From Leptospira neocaledonica (GTDB lineage: Bacteria > Spirochaetota > Leptospiria > Leptospirales > Leptospiraceae), in the NCBI RefSeq assembly GCF_002812205.1, contig NZ_NPEA01000005.1, forward strand, positions 62,001 to 126,000: a stretch of DNA of 64,000 nt, read 5' to 3'. Position 1 is the stretch's first letter. Every line of letters starts with the position of its first letter. The position numbers were made by a program, and so were the translations under genes. Shown in pieces: positions 56,701 through 64,000 of the stretch. The notes beneath the pieces are model-generated. The model was not told the DNA's origin. It saw nothing but the letters and a program-made list of their open reading frames with translations, and did not search any database.

Positions 56701-59125
56701 ATTTTGCGTTCCAAAGAGCATCATCTCCTTGGGAAGCCTCCGGAAGAAGAAAGAGTAATTCTCTAGCCTTTGCGATATAAGAGAGTGCGGGTTTGTATGC
56801 TGTGGAATTTTTGGCCTTCTTCCCTGCGATCAGATCTAGTTGAGCTAGTTTTAGTTTTTCTGCAGATTCCGTGATGAGACCGGAGCCGATGTTCATATGA
56901 TTTGCAATATCGAAAATATTGTCTTCGATTTGCTTGGAATCCGCTCCTTCTATCAGGAATCTTCCCAGTTGTAAACGGATCTTCTTTTTTTTCTCTTCTT
57001 CTATGATTTCGTAAGCAGCCTGTTGGACTCTATCGTGCTGGAATCGGAAGGTTACTGTTTTTGCAGTCTGGTAATTTTTTTCCTTATTCGCTTCCGTCTC
57101 TTCGAAAGATTCTGCAAGTCGATAGTTTTCTCCGATTGGAACAATCAATTCTTCTGCGATGGTCTCCTGCAAAGAGCCGAGTGCTGTTTTGTAATCGGTT
57201 TCTAAGATACGGGTCAAAAGTGCTAAATCGAAACTACTTCCGATACATGCAGCCAATTCCATGGTTTCTTGGATCTTAGGAGAAAGTTTTCGGATCCTAT
57301 TTACTAAAAGTTCAACTACGTTATCCGAAATCTTAGTGTTTCGGATTTTAGCGATATCCCATTTCCAGATACCTTCTCCCGGTTTTCCGGAGCCCTGATC
57401 AAAATAGACGGAGTCCTCTTTCGCGAGTTGTTTTAGAAGTTCCCCTATAAAGAATGGGTTTCCGCCGGTTTTGGAATGAATGATCTCCGCCAGTTCTACG
57501 GTTTTCTCATCCGAAATATAAAGGCTGTCGGATAATAATTGTCTTACGTCTTTTAATGCCAGGGGTTGGAGAACGATCTTATAAGGATCCAGTCCTTCTT
57601 TTTCCAATGTATCCAATAATACTTGGAATGGGTGGGAAGAATCTACTTCGTTGTCTCTGTAAGCCAATATGATGAAAAGGTAATTTACGGTTACGTCTTC
57701 CATCAGGTTTTTGAGAAGTTCTAAGGACGCAGTATCGGCCCATTGCATATCATCCAGGAAGATCGCAAGGGGATGTTCAGGGCTCGCAAAAACCTTGATG
57801 AAGTTTTGGAATACTATATAAAAACGGTTTGCATTCTCTTGTGGGCCGAGTTCCGGAACAAGATCCTGTTTGCCTATAATGATCTCTAATTCAGGGATCA
57901 CGTCTGTGACCACTTTTCCGTTGGCACCAACAGCCTTTTTGATCTTACTCTTCCAAGCCTCGATTCTTTCCGGAGATTCGGTTAGGATCAATTCCACCAA
58001 ACTGGAAAATACTTGGATAATAGCGGAGAAGGGTAGGTTTCGATTGTATTGGTCGAACTTTCCTGAGATAAAATAACCTTTAGATTCGGTAAGAGGTTTA
58101 TTGATCTCCTTCACAAGTGAGGATTTTCCCACACCGGAATAACCTCCGATCAAAACCATTCTGGATCTTCCGTTTGTAGCTACGGATTTGAATTCTTCCA
58201 AAAGTGTTTTGATATACTCGTCCCTTCCGTAAAGTTTTTGAGGGATTTTGAATTCTGTGGAAAAATCCGTTTGGGCCAGAGGGAAAGAAGGGAAGTCCGT
58301 CTTTTCTTTCCAGAGGGCGTATGCCTTTTCTAAGTCTCCTTGAAGTCCTCTTGCTGTCTGGTATCTGTCCTCTGCGTTTTTTGCCAGAAGTTTCATTATG
58401 ATTTCTGAAAGAACTGTAGGAATCTCCGATCTTGCTTCTTTCGGAGAAGTGGGGATCTTAGCTAAATGAGCATGTACTAATTGTAAAAGGTCGTCCCCAT
58501 CGAACGGAAGTTTTCCTAAAAGCATCTCATAGTAAGTGATTCCAAGAGAATAAAAATCACTTCTGTAATCCACGGAACGATTCATTCTTCCGGTTTGCTC
58601 AGGAGAAACGTAATGGATGGAACCTTCTAAAATATTCGGTGCTGACCAGGAAGTTTCTTCTTTATTCAATTTGGTGGAAATCCCGAAGTCTATGATTCGG
58701 ATCTGTTTTTCGTCCTTATTGAATATAATGTTTTCTGGTTTTAAGTCTTTGTGTATGATTTTTTTAGAATGTATTTCGCTTAGTCTTTCTGCGAGCTGGA
58801 TGGAGATCGGAAAAAAGTCCGAGAGTGTCATCGGCTTTTTGGAGATAAAATCCTTTAAAGAACCTCCAGGAACGAAATCCATAAAAAGTGCGAACCCATC
58901 TTGGAGTTTTTCGAACTTAATAGGTTTAACAAAATAACCGGAGGAAAGTAAATTTAAGATCTCGAATTCGTTCCTAAGATTGACTACCGAAGGATGTAAT
59001 TCGTCCAAGACCGGAAGAAATTTGATGATAACGGACTTACTGTCCTCTTTACGAACAGCTTTATAAACTTCGGACGCAGATTCGGCATTTAGTCTTTCTT
59101 TTAGTTCGAACCCTGTTACGATCAT
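53750..59125 (-). CDS. Giant Ser/Thr kinase-AAA ATPase-GAF-PP2C (SpoIIE) protein
   Basis: A 1791-residue cytosolic signal protein. Kinase domain at about 1-270: Lys35 in IIKFLP, catalytic HKDLKPEN (His125-Asp127), DFG at 146-148. An AAA/NACHT-like ATPase follows at about 300-560 with P-loop GVGKSS (Lys334) and FLDDMQWAD. A long helical, TPR-like region spans about 640-1280. A GAF domain lies at about 1370-1530 and a coiled linker (RTKELAQANDDLALKNQ) leads to a SpoIIE/PP2C domain at about 1575-1790 (PKDIVSGDFYWFS, SVDCTGHGVPGALMSM, RDDITLVGVILG). The phosphatase end would fill the SiaA role by removing phosphate from the SiaC-like protein. First gene of the operon. Confidence 0.93.
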   Translation of the reverse strand: MIVTGFELKERLNAESASEVYKAVRKEDSKSVIIKFLPVLDELHPSVVNLRNEFEILNLLSSGYFVKPIKFEKLQDGFALFMDFVPGGSLKDFISKKPMTLSDFFPISIQLAERLSEIHSKKIIHKDLKPENIIFNKDEKQIRIIDFGISTKLNKEETSWSAPNILEGSIHYVSPEQTGRMNRSVDYRSDFYSLGITYYEMLLGKLPFDGDDLLQLVHAHLAKIPTSPKEARSEIPTVLSEIIMKLLAKNAEDRYQTARGLQGDLEKAYALWKEKTDFPSFPLAQTDFSTEFKIPQKLYGRDEYIKTLLEEFKSVATNGRSRMVLIGGYSGVGKSSLVKEINKPLTESKGYFISGKFDQYNRNLPFSAIIQVFSSLVELILTESPERIEAWKSKIKKAVGANGKVVTDVIPELEIIIGKQDLVPELGPQENANRFYIVFQNFIKVFASPEHPLAIFLDDMQWADTASLELLKNLMEDVTVNYLFIILAYRDNEVDSSHPFQVLLDTLEKEGLDPYKIVLQPLALKDVRQLLSDSLYISDEKTVELAEIIHSKTGGNPFFIGELLKQLAKEDSVYFDQGSGKPGEGIWKWDIAKIRNTKISDNVVELLVNRIRKLSPKIQETMELAACIGSSFDLALLTRILETDYKTALGSLQETIAEELIVPIGENYRLAESFEETEANKEKNYQTAKTVTFRFQHDRVQQAAYEIIEEEKKKKIRLQLGRFLIEGADSKQIEDNIFDIANHMNIGSGLITESAEKLKLAQLDLIAGKKAKNSTAYKPALSYIAKARELLFLLPEASQGDDALWNAKYELCYSIFRELGETQYLTGNFEDSQKTIDTLLKYARSPIEKADACNLLIIQYSALGKFDLALPMIIKALQPLGVDIPEKDHEKVTGEEIEIVNKALEEKTVDSLLDLPLIQKQEQIMAVNLLISAIPTVYNFALSLFPIVSLKMVNLFLKYGNLSDPYGYSMYAILLTSGFQQYRRGYEFAELAIKVSEKYKNPSGITKAANILANYTTPFVRHLKYSEEINHRGIQASLESGEFLHGGYCAMNDAVNVVLQSKNLELVKPKIDGLLKFTRKVKNNLAIDTVLASALVVSNLRGKTSSHLEFSIEDMSENDYIELCNSHQSPFPVCLFKIMKARTLLSYGEAESALKELEESESMLGFISGQIAVEEHGYLYSLAMAANYKLSTQEQKAKFLERIKKNQEKLKLLSENAPENFEHKYLLVEAELARLEYKNWKAAKTYEQAVQLAGKNEYYNDEALAAELASKFWFSKGSAKIGSQYIAEAYQKYGRWGAIKKQELLKAKFPEFIREKGRDTFRTTRTIGTLSTRTASATEVYSGQTLDFQSILKSSTAISGEIKLESLLDTLMQISIENVGAEKGVMILRRDGKLFVEAEGSTTDDEIRVLQGIPIQESKNIPISVIYYVERTKEDLVLRNAFADEKFNKDPYIRERKTKSVLCSPIIKQGELIGILYLENNLSEAAFTSDRLQTISILSSQAAISIDNALLYANLESKVAERTKELAQANDDLALKNQHITDSITYSLNIQQAILPSSEVLGNALSDYFVVFRPKDIVSGDFYWFSKQEDTIYIASVDCTGHGVPGALMSMIGNTLLNQIVNEIGITDPGSILEHLHKKVRQALKQDMDQTNSRDGMDLCLLKIEGNNLYFAGAKRPIFIGKGGVLTEIKGDRFSIGGRQKEETRKFTTHSIPLEKGIRTSVYLTTDGFMDQPNPDRQKIGTKGLLNFLSGIEHLSCEEQKERLESFLLAHQAGEAQRDDITLVGVILGGR

Positions 59126-59191
59126 CCTTCTACTTCACCTTTATTTTTATAGTCCGTTCCGAAAACCAAGGCCATCGATAAAAATCTGGTC

Positions 59192-59210
59192 TCGGGCTTC
59201 AAGAGCCCGA
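59192..59210. other. Hairpin between KAS III and the giant signalling gene
   Basis: TCGGGCT, five bases, AGCCCGA. A competing stem (CCCGAA / TTCGGG) overlaps it to 59220. On the minus strand a T-run appears only about ten bases later. It may attenuate read-through from the KAS III gene into the signalling operon, but this is uncertain. Confidence 0.4.
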
Positions 59211-59255
59211 ACCTTTCGGGACAGACTCTTCTGTTATATTCTAAATATCGAATTT

Positions 59256-60233
59256 TCAGAGGCGATACAAAAGTCCGCCCCAATAAAATCCGGCTCCTAC
59301 CGCAGGAGAAAGGATTAAATCGCCTTTTTTGACGATTCCTTTATAATAATATTCGGATAATGCGATTGGTATGGATGCTGCAGAAGTGTTTCCTACCCTT
59401 TCGAAATTCAAAAGTATTTTTTCCTTAGGGAATTTTGTCCTTTTGAGAACATCCTGCACCACTACGTCTGTTCCTGGATGAGGGATTACCCAATCTATGT
59501 CTTCTAACGCTACATCATTCTTTTTTAATAGATCATCCATAGAAGAAAGTGTGAGATCCGCGGCGTTGGTCACAAGTTCGGGATAACTTTTTACGTAAAA
59601 ATTCGGCCCGGGTCCGGTCTCGATGATATTGGAAAGATCTCCATTATCCTTTAAGAAGGAATCTATAATACCGACTTCTTTGTTTCCGGTGTATTCTAAG
59701 AGAACTCCCGCTGCTGCATCGCCTGCAGTAAATTCTCCATAGCCGCTCATTCTTGTTCTGACAGAAAATCTTTCGCTACCGATTACAAGTGCGCTCTTAA
59801 ATTTACCGCTGCTTAAGAAAGCGGATGCCATCTGCACTCCGTGAACAAAACCGGTACAAGCAGTACAAATATCGAATGCTAATGAGTTGGAAGTTCCCGC
59901 AAGTTTGGAAGCTTGGGGGGCTAAATCCGGGAGATAAAGTCTGTCCGTCCAATTTGCCAGGATGAATAAGTCTACATCCTCCGCCTTTTTTCCTGCGTCT
60001 TTCAGGATCATTCTGGAGGTTTCAGCAGCCATGAACTGAGCGGTTTCTTTTTCGTTTGCCCTTCTTCTTTCCGTTACACCTATATTGCCGATGACTGCTT
60101 TTTCGGCAGGATGCATTTCAGGATATTTTAATCTAGGCCGAATTTCATCGTTCGTGACGATTCTTTCGGGGAGATAATGCCCAATCCCGGTTATCGCCAC
60201 CCCGTTTGAAACGAGATTTTTAGAATTCGCCAT
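59256..60233 (-). CDS. 3-oxoacyl-ACP synthase III family protein
   Basis: Thiolase-fold condensing enzyme of 325 residues. Seen: GIGHYLPERIVTNDEI at the N-terminus, the nucleophile DICTACTGFVHG (Cys126), His in WVIPHPGTDVV and Asn in ERVGNTSAASIPIAL, the FabH-type Cys-His-Asn triad. FabH begins fatty acid synthesis; relatives such as OleA make ketones and long acyl products. Next to a CoA-transferase and hotdog proteins, a specialised acyl-condensation role is possible. It is transcribed in the same direction as the CoA-transferase upstream. Confidence 0.9.
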   Translation of the reverse strand: MANSKNLVSNGVAITGIGHYLPERIVTNDEIRPRLKYPEMHPAEKAVIGNIGVTERRRANEKETAQFMAAETSRMILKDAGKKAEDVDLFILANWTDRLYLPDLAPQASKLAGTSNSLAFDICTACTGFVHGVQMASAFLSSGKFKSALVIGSERFSVRTRMSGYGEFTAGDAAAGVLLEYTGNKEVGIIDSFLKDNGDLSNIIETGPGPNFYVKSYPELVTNAADLTLSSMDDLLKKNDVALEDIDWVIPHPGTDVVVQDVLKRTKFPKEKILLNFERVGNTSAASIPIALSEYYYKGIVKKGDLILSPAVGAGFYWGGLLYRL

Positions 60234-60305
60234 GGATCAATACTCCTTTGGTCCATAATAAATTTCCAGTCATAATTCCAATCTTTTGCTTCATCTTTAT
60301 CATAC

Positions 60306-62117
60306 TTAAGGCAAACGGGTATACACCATAAACTGTTCCGTATAAATTCTTTCCGGATCTAGTTCTCTAAGAACAGTCAATTCATCGGAATTGATTGCCG
60401 GTTCTTGTTTAATGGGAAGGTCTTCGTCAGGAGGAAGCCAAAGTGTGTATCTTAGAACAGCTTCTTCCGGTTCCATCTCGTCGTCGGATGCGGGAGCAAG
60501 CCAAGAACTCAATTCGAATGGATGGTCCGAAAAAGAAGCCCTTTGGAATCTACCAAATTGGCATACAGTTTCTACCACTCTTTCTCCAGGAGAAGTGATA
60601 TGTTTTACTTTTCTCACGAGACGAAAACGGTTTGCCTTTGCTACTACGATCGTATCAGCGGTGGAGACTATATCGTTTGCTCCTCCAGATCCGACTAAGA
60701 AGTTTCCTTTTCCATCCAAGACCGAATTAATATTTCCGAACCAATCTACTTCTGCGGCGCCGATCACCCCTAAACAGTCGTCAGGTACTATTGTCCCTAA
60801 TATACTTACTATATCCGACAACATAGAACAATGCTGAGTGTGAAGTTGGCTAAAAAGAAAAACATCACCTACAAACGGTTTCATTCCGTAAAACCCGAGT
60901 TCGGCAACGATATTGATATGAATACCTTCTTTTTCTAGGAGTTTGGCCGCTGTCCAGGCGGCCATATGTGCGGCTCCGATTCCTGCGAGAATCGTCTTAT
61001 ATCCCTTTGTCTTGACCTTCTCTATGATAGCTCTTGCGGCAAGAATAATCATCTGCTCCGAATCATTTACCGTCTTCGGATTTTCGGGAGAAGAAAGAGA
61101 ATGTTCCGGAGGAGTCATTTTTAAACGTCTTAGTCTGACTTCTCCAATCATTTCCAGATATTCTTCATGACCTCCGGATAACATTACATTTTCTTTATAC
61201 CATCTTTCGGCCTTAGCGGGAATGCCTGCCGCCTTATTCGCCTCCATTTGGAATTCGTAATCATCCAGATAAGATTCTACACCTTCGAATGCGGGAATTT
61301 CAGGAAAACCTTGTACTCTTAAGGATTGAGGATGGGCTCCGAATCTTGCAGGAGCGATCCCCAAAACTTTGGTGCTCGGTATAAGTACTAGTTCAGGAGG
61401 AACTGTTCCTCTTGGTACGATCTTCTCTACGGTAGCGATTACACCTTTAGTTGCTGCAAGTGCACCCCAGGCTCCTTCTCCACCCGGTTGAGAAAGTACT
61501 ATGTTTCCATCTTCGTCGGCGACTACTCCATGGACCAATGTGATCTCAGGACATAGTGGAAGAAGTACCACTATATCTTTTTCTTTTGTTCCTCTGATTT
61601 CGGAAGCTAAATGAGGGCTTGCCGCTTCTCCATAAGGATTTCCTTCGGTAGGCTTATGATATAAGAATGCTGTCTTTCCTAATTTGTCCGTAATCAGGTC
61701 AGATCCTACCAAAGAATTTGAAACAAAACCCGGGAGTTTCATAGCTCCCGCCATCAGTCTTTGTACCAGGGTGAGGAGGGACCAAAGTTCCAACTCGAAA
61801 GGTTTTCCTCTCATTAGGTCCTTATACAAACTGTTGGGACTTGGTTTAGGATAATTATCTCCGGCAAAACCTGTGATCATCTTTTTTACGATGCCGGAAA
61901 GAGCGAGACAATGAGCGCTAGAGTGAATACCGGCAACACTTATAGTGAATTCCGGATTTGTTCCTTCGAAAACTCTGGAGAGAGAATAGATAAGTGCATT
62001 CGGCCTAGACATGGTAGTGGCCAAATGTAAGTACATGCCAGGCTTAACAAATTCCCGTACGAGAGAGTCGGGATCAGAAAGAATCTTAGTAGTCTTATGT
62101 TTCGATTCTTGTGGCAT
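60306..62117 (-). CDS. Family I CoA-transferase, fused alpha and beta halves
   Basis: About 603 residues. The alpha half carries DEDGNIVLSQPGGEGAWG and the beta half IGAAEVDWFGNINSVLDG with GSGGANDIVSTAD, as in ketoacid CoA-transferases, with the probable catalytic Glu in NIVAELGFYGMKP. The enzyme would move CoA between acyl acids. The start is uncertain: ATG at 62117 (MPQESKHKTTK) and TTG at 62162 are both possible and neither has a clear ribosome-binding site. Probably an operon with KAS III downstream (72-base gap). Confidence 0.87.
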   Translation of the reverse strand: MPQESKHKTTKILSDPDSLVREFVKPGMYLHLATTMSRPNALIYSLSRVFEGTNPEFTISVAGIHSSAHCLALSGIVKKMITGFAGDNYPKPSPNSLYKDLMRGKPFELELWSLLTLVQRLMAGAMKLPGFVSNSLVGSDLITDKLGKTAFLYHKPTEGNPYGEAASPHLASEIRGTKEKDIVVLLPLCPEITLVHGVVADEDGNIVLSQPGGEGAWGALAATKGVIATVEKIVPRGTVPPELVLIPSTKVLGIAPARFGAHPQSLRVQGFPEIPAFEGVESYLDDYEFQMEANKAAGIPAKAERWYKENVMLSGGHEEYLEMIGEVRLRRLKMTPPEHSLSSPENPKTVNDSEQMIILAARAIIEKVKTKGYKTILAGIGAAHMAAWTAAKLLEKEGIHINIVAELGFYGMKPFVGDVFLFSQLHTQHCSMLSDIVSILGTIVPDDCLGVIGAAEVDWFGNINSVLDGKGNFLVGSGGANDIVSTADTIVVAKANRFRLVRKVKHITSPGERVVETVCQFGRFQRASFSDHPFELSSWLAPASDDEMEPEEAVLRYTLWLPPDEDLPIKQEPAINSDELTVLRELDPERIYTEQFMVYTRLP

Positions 62118-62448
62118 TCGTTTATTTTGTAAAAAAGCCCGGACAAAAAGCTTGTTCACCAAAGATTAAATTTTTGACGGAAAAAAGGCCGAATTCATAC
62201 GAAATCCATATGAAAATACTGCCAAATCGTAAGCTTAAATCGAATGATATTTCGTAAAGAAAGACTAACATCGTTTAATGCGAGTGTTTACTAAGTAGGA
62301 GGGATTAGGCCTCTCTTTTTTGCCAGACTCAAGTATAAAAAATTTCAGATCTTCCTAGCATTCTATCTGGTACGAGGGATCCGGGCTTTAAGATCGGATT
62401 TCCAGGCTCCGATACTAAGATGGAACCCTTCGAGAAAGAGAAGCTGAA
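62118..62448. promoter_or_regulatory. Divergent intergenic region, no gene seen
   Basis: This gap of 331 bases separates the CoA-transferase (minus) from the hotdog gene (plus). The first 45 bases may belong to the CoA-transferase if its TTG start is used. AT-rich stretches at 62170-62290 could hold the promoters. A frame at 62329-62553 on the minus strand overlaps the hotdog gene and has no gene-like context. No palindrome of note. Confidence 0.4.
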
Positions 62449-62889
62449 ATGTCGGAAGCCCCAAAAGAGTCTTTTATCTTTAAGACAGAACTTATTGTTC
62501 GCAGATCCGATACCAGGAGTGCCACTGTTGTAGGTGGACTTTTCGTTTCTCACCTAACATACGAAACTTTTATTCCTTTAGTGAACGAAGTATTCGATAC
62601 ATTCTTAGAATCTTACTCTTGGTCTAAGGCAAACATTGCTGGGGCCAATATCATCATCCCCAAAATGGAAGTGGAATATAAGTCCGAAGCAAAAGCAGGG
62701 GACGTTTTGGAATTTTCCGCCGGAGTTTTTAATTTAGGGAAGAAGTCCTGCGAATTGTATATCTCCGCTTCCCAAAAAGTTTCCAAAGAAGAAGTGGGAA
62801 TTGCGAAAATTTCCCTAGTCTTTTACGATTATGTTTCTAAAAAAACCTTGGAGATCCCGTCCGCATTCCGGGAAAAATTCGAAGTATGA
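62449..62889 (+). CDS. Hotdog-fold thioesterase-like protein
   Basis: A 146-residue hotdog-fold protein: TELIVRRSDTRSATVVGGLFVSHLTYETF with GLFVSHLTYETFIPLVNE resembling the acyl-CoA thioesterase catalytic helix, then GANIIIPKMEVEYKSEAKAGD and KISLVFYDY. Hotdog enzymes of this size hydrolyse acyl-CoA or acyl-ACP. The canonical Asp is replaced by Ser-His near the helix start, so activity is not assured. It overlaps the next gene, a longer paralogue, by four bases (ATGA). Confidence 0.82.
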   Translation: MSEAPKESFIFKTELIVRRSDTRSATVVGGLFVSHLTYETFIPLVNEVFDTFLESYSWSKANIAGANIIIPKMEVEYKSEAKAGDVLEFSAGVFNLGKKSCELYISASQKVSKEEVGIAKISLVFYDYVSKKTLEIPSAFREKFEV

Positions 62890-63764
62890 ATTCCAAGGTC
62901 CAAACTTCTCAGGTAGAAGCCGAGTTTCCCTCGGAATATTATTTTTCGACGGAAATACCGATTCGTAAGATCGATCTAAGTTTGGATATACATGTTTCTT
63001 TTGCAAGTGTCCTCGACCTTGTGATGGAGGCTCATCTTCAATTTTTCCAATACCTAGGCTATTCAGTCACTGATATACATGGAAACAGTATCATATTTGC
63101 AAATGCTTCCATACAATACCAGGGCGAATTATTATATAAAGATAAAGTGATTATTGATGTTTCCTTGGATAATTTCGGGGAAAAATCTTTCGATCTCTAC
63201 TTCAGACTTTCTAAAAGAAATCGGGCGGAGAAGATATCCGTAGTAAAGATCAGAGTTTTATTCTTTGATTATAAACTTAGAAAAGTTGTCCCGGTTCCTT
63301 CCGAATTCAAAAAGAAATTCGATACCGGAAAGTATATTAAGATGCAAAGTCCCGAGATCGGAAAGGAGATCTCAAGTGCAGTGGGGCCGGATGGATTCGT
63401 ATTTGGATTTCGCAAACTGGAAGTTTGGAATCTTGCACATGTGTTCCTTCTTCATTTATACGAACTTTGTGAGACTTGGAAAGGTAAGGTAGAGCCGAGC
63501 CTTTTAGAACATATCAGATCTATTTCTTCCTTATTGCCTGTACGAATTGCAGGAGCCTGGGGAACTAGAATCCGTGCAGAAAAAGTAAAAAATATCTTAA
63601 GAGCGAAAGTACATTTAGAAGAGCTGAGATATCTTCTGATCTTAGTCGCTGATCTAGGAAAAGTAGATCCTTCCCAAGAGTTGGAAGACCTTCAGACAAT
63701 CAATTCTCATCTCAAAAAATATCTGAACAAAGTTAGAACCGGAGAAACTAGAAAGATCCGATGA
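62886..63764 (+). CDS. Hotdog domain fused to a 23S-rRNA-intervening-sequence-type four-helix bundle
   Basis: A 292-residue protein. Residues 1-155 are a paralogue of the upstream hotdog protein (EIPIRKIDLSLDIHVSFASV, SIQYQGELLYKDK). Residues 165-285 match the four-helix-bundle IVS family normally found as stand-alone proteins inside 23S rRNA intervening sequences: FGFRKLEVWNLAHVFLLHLYEL, LPVRIAGAWGTRIRAEK and LEELRYLLILVADLG. Such bundles form pentamers and may bind RNA or DNA; a joined hotdog is unusual. It is coupled to both neighbours by four-base overlaps. Confidence 0.78.
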   Translation: MNSKVQTSQVEAEFPSEYYFSTEIPIRKIDLSLDIHVSFASVLDLVMEAHLQFFQYLGYSVTDIHGNSIIFANASIQYQGELLYKDKVIIDVSLDNFGEKSFDLYFRLSKRNRAEKISVVKIRVLFFDYKLRKVVPVPSEFKKKFDTGKYIKMQSPEIGKEISSAVGPDGFVFGFRKLEVWNLAHVFLLHLYELCETWKGKVEPSLLEHIRSISSLLPVRIAGAWGTRIRAEKVKNILRAKVHLEELRYLLILVADLGKVDPSQELEDLQTINSHLKKYLNKVRTGETRKIR

Positions 63765-64000
63765 AAGATAAGGTCGCATTAGTCACAGGCGGAAACGCTG
63801 GGATCGGAAAAGCAATCGTTTTGGAATTCGTTTCCAGAGGTGCAAAGGTTTTATTCTGCGGAAGAAGAGAAGAAGAAGGAAAAAAAACAGAAGAAGAAAT
63901 TTCCAAACTGGGTGGAAAGGTGAAATTTTTTCGATGTGACGTGTCCGATGATTCTCAAGTAAAAGAATTGGTACAAAAAGCGGAGTCCGAATTCGGAAGC
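63761..64000 (+). CDS. Short-chain dehydrogenase/reductase (cut by window edge)
   Basis: Start of an SDR-family NAD(P)-dependent oxidoreductase: MKDKVALVTGGNAGIGKAIV with the TGxxxGIG cofactor motif at residues 9-15, followed by GAKVLFCGRREEEG (an Arg pair suiting NADP) and FRCDVSDDS. Eighty residues are visible; the catalytic Ser-Tyr-Lys lies beyond base 64000. It overlaps the hotdog-bundle gene by four bases, so it belongs to the same operon. A beta-ketoacyl reductase role fits the surrounding acyl-metabolism genes. Confidence 0.93.
   Translation, partial: MKDKVALVTGGNAGIGKAIVLEFVSRGAKVLFCGRREEEGKKTEEEISKLGGKVKFFRCDVSDDSQVKELVQKAESEFGS

Overview
The window looks like chromosomal DNA of a spirochaete of the genus Leptospira, more likely a saprophytic or intermediate species than L. 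interrogans. This is inferred from moderate GC content judged by eye (not computed), many spirochaete-type lipoproteins, AraC regulators with membrane-spanning N-termini, a lone methylthioadenosine-salvage enolase-phosphatase, and gene families I associate with Leptospira. There is no rRNA or tRNA gene, CRISPR array, transposase or prophage that I can recognise. It is ordinary chromosome with dense gene packing and small dispersed repeats in the gaps.

Layout. 1-5.7 kb: a chemoreceptor (cut by the window edge), an unrecognised membrane-anchored protein, a DUF4345 membrane protein, a thiopurine methyltransferase and a macrodomain protein. 5.7-8.8 kb: two tandem pectinacetylesterase/Notum-type lipoproteins. 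8.9-13.2 kb: Lon protease, a DegT-type aminotransferase, and dps behind a peroxide/iron-type operator. 13.3-19.1 kb: a di-haem cytochrome lipoprotein, an AraC-type regulator and a two-domain amidase lipoprotein. 19.1-25.2 kb: small and lipoprotein genes, then a compact ribH-nusB-TPR-HEAT run. 25.3-32.3 kb: a Cys-cluster protein with a degenerate J-domain protein, miaB with an LptF/LptG permease, a coiled-coil protein, an exported helical protein and mgsA. 32.3-35.6 kb: a TonB-dependent receptor locus behind a Fur-family-like operator. 36-51 kb: SRPBCC protein, TPR and NHL/von Willebrand operon, HDAC-family deacetylase, DUF4015 protein, mtnC with an MFS transporter, hydrolases and a VOC protein. 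51.3-59.1 kb: a four-gene signalling operon. 59.3-64 kb: acyl-group metabolism genes (KAS III, CoA-transferase, two hotdog proteins, an SDR).

Most interesting points. (1) The 51.3-59.1 kb operon has the order of the Pseudomonas SiaABCD partner-switch system (phosphatase, SiaB kinase, SiaC, cyclase). Here the phosphatase is fused to a Ser/Thr kinase, ATPase and GAF, and the output enzyme is a class III cyclase with adenylate-type specificity residues instead of the diguanylate cyclase SiaD. (2) A family of about 150-bp intergenic elements is bounded by 16-bp palindromes of the TGTTGGAATTCCAACA type. There are five copies or remnants, plus at least two solo palindromes, in this one window. (3) A hotdog-fold protein is fused to a C-terminal domain resembling the 23S rRNA intervening-sequence four-helix bundle. 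(4) Lon and an unrelated alpha/beta hydrolase share the Lys-rich tail motif KPSPKKKVA.
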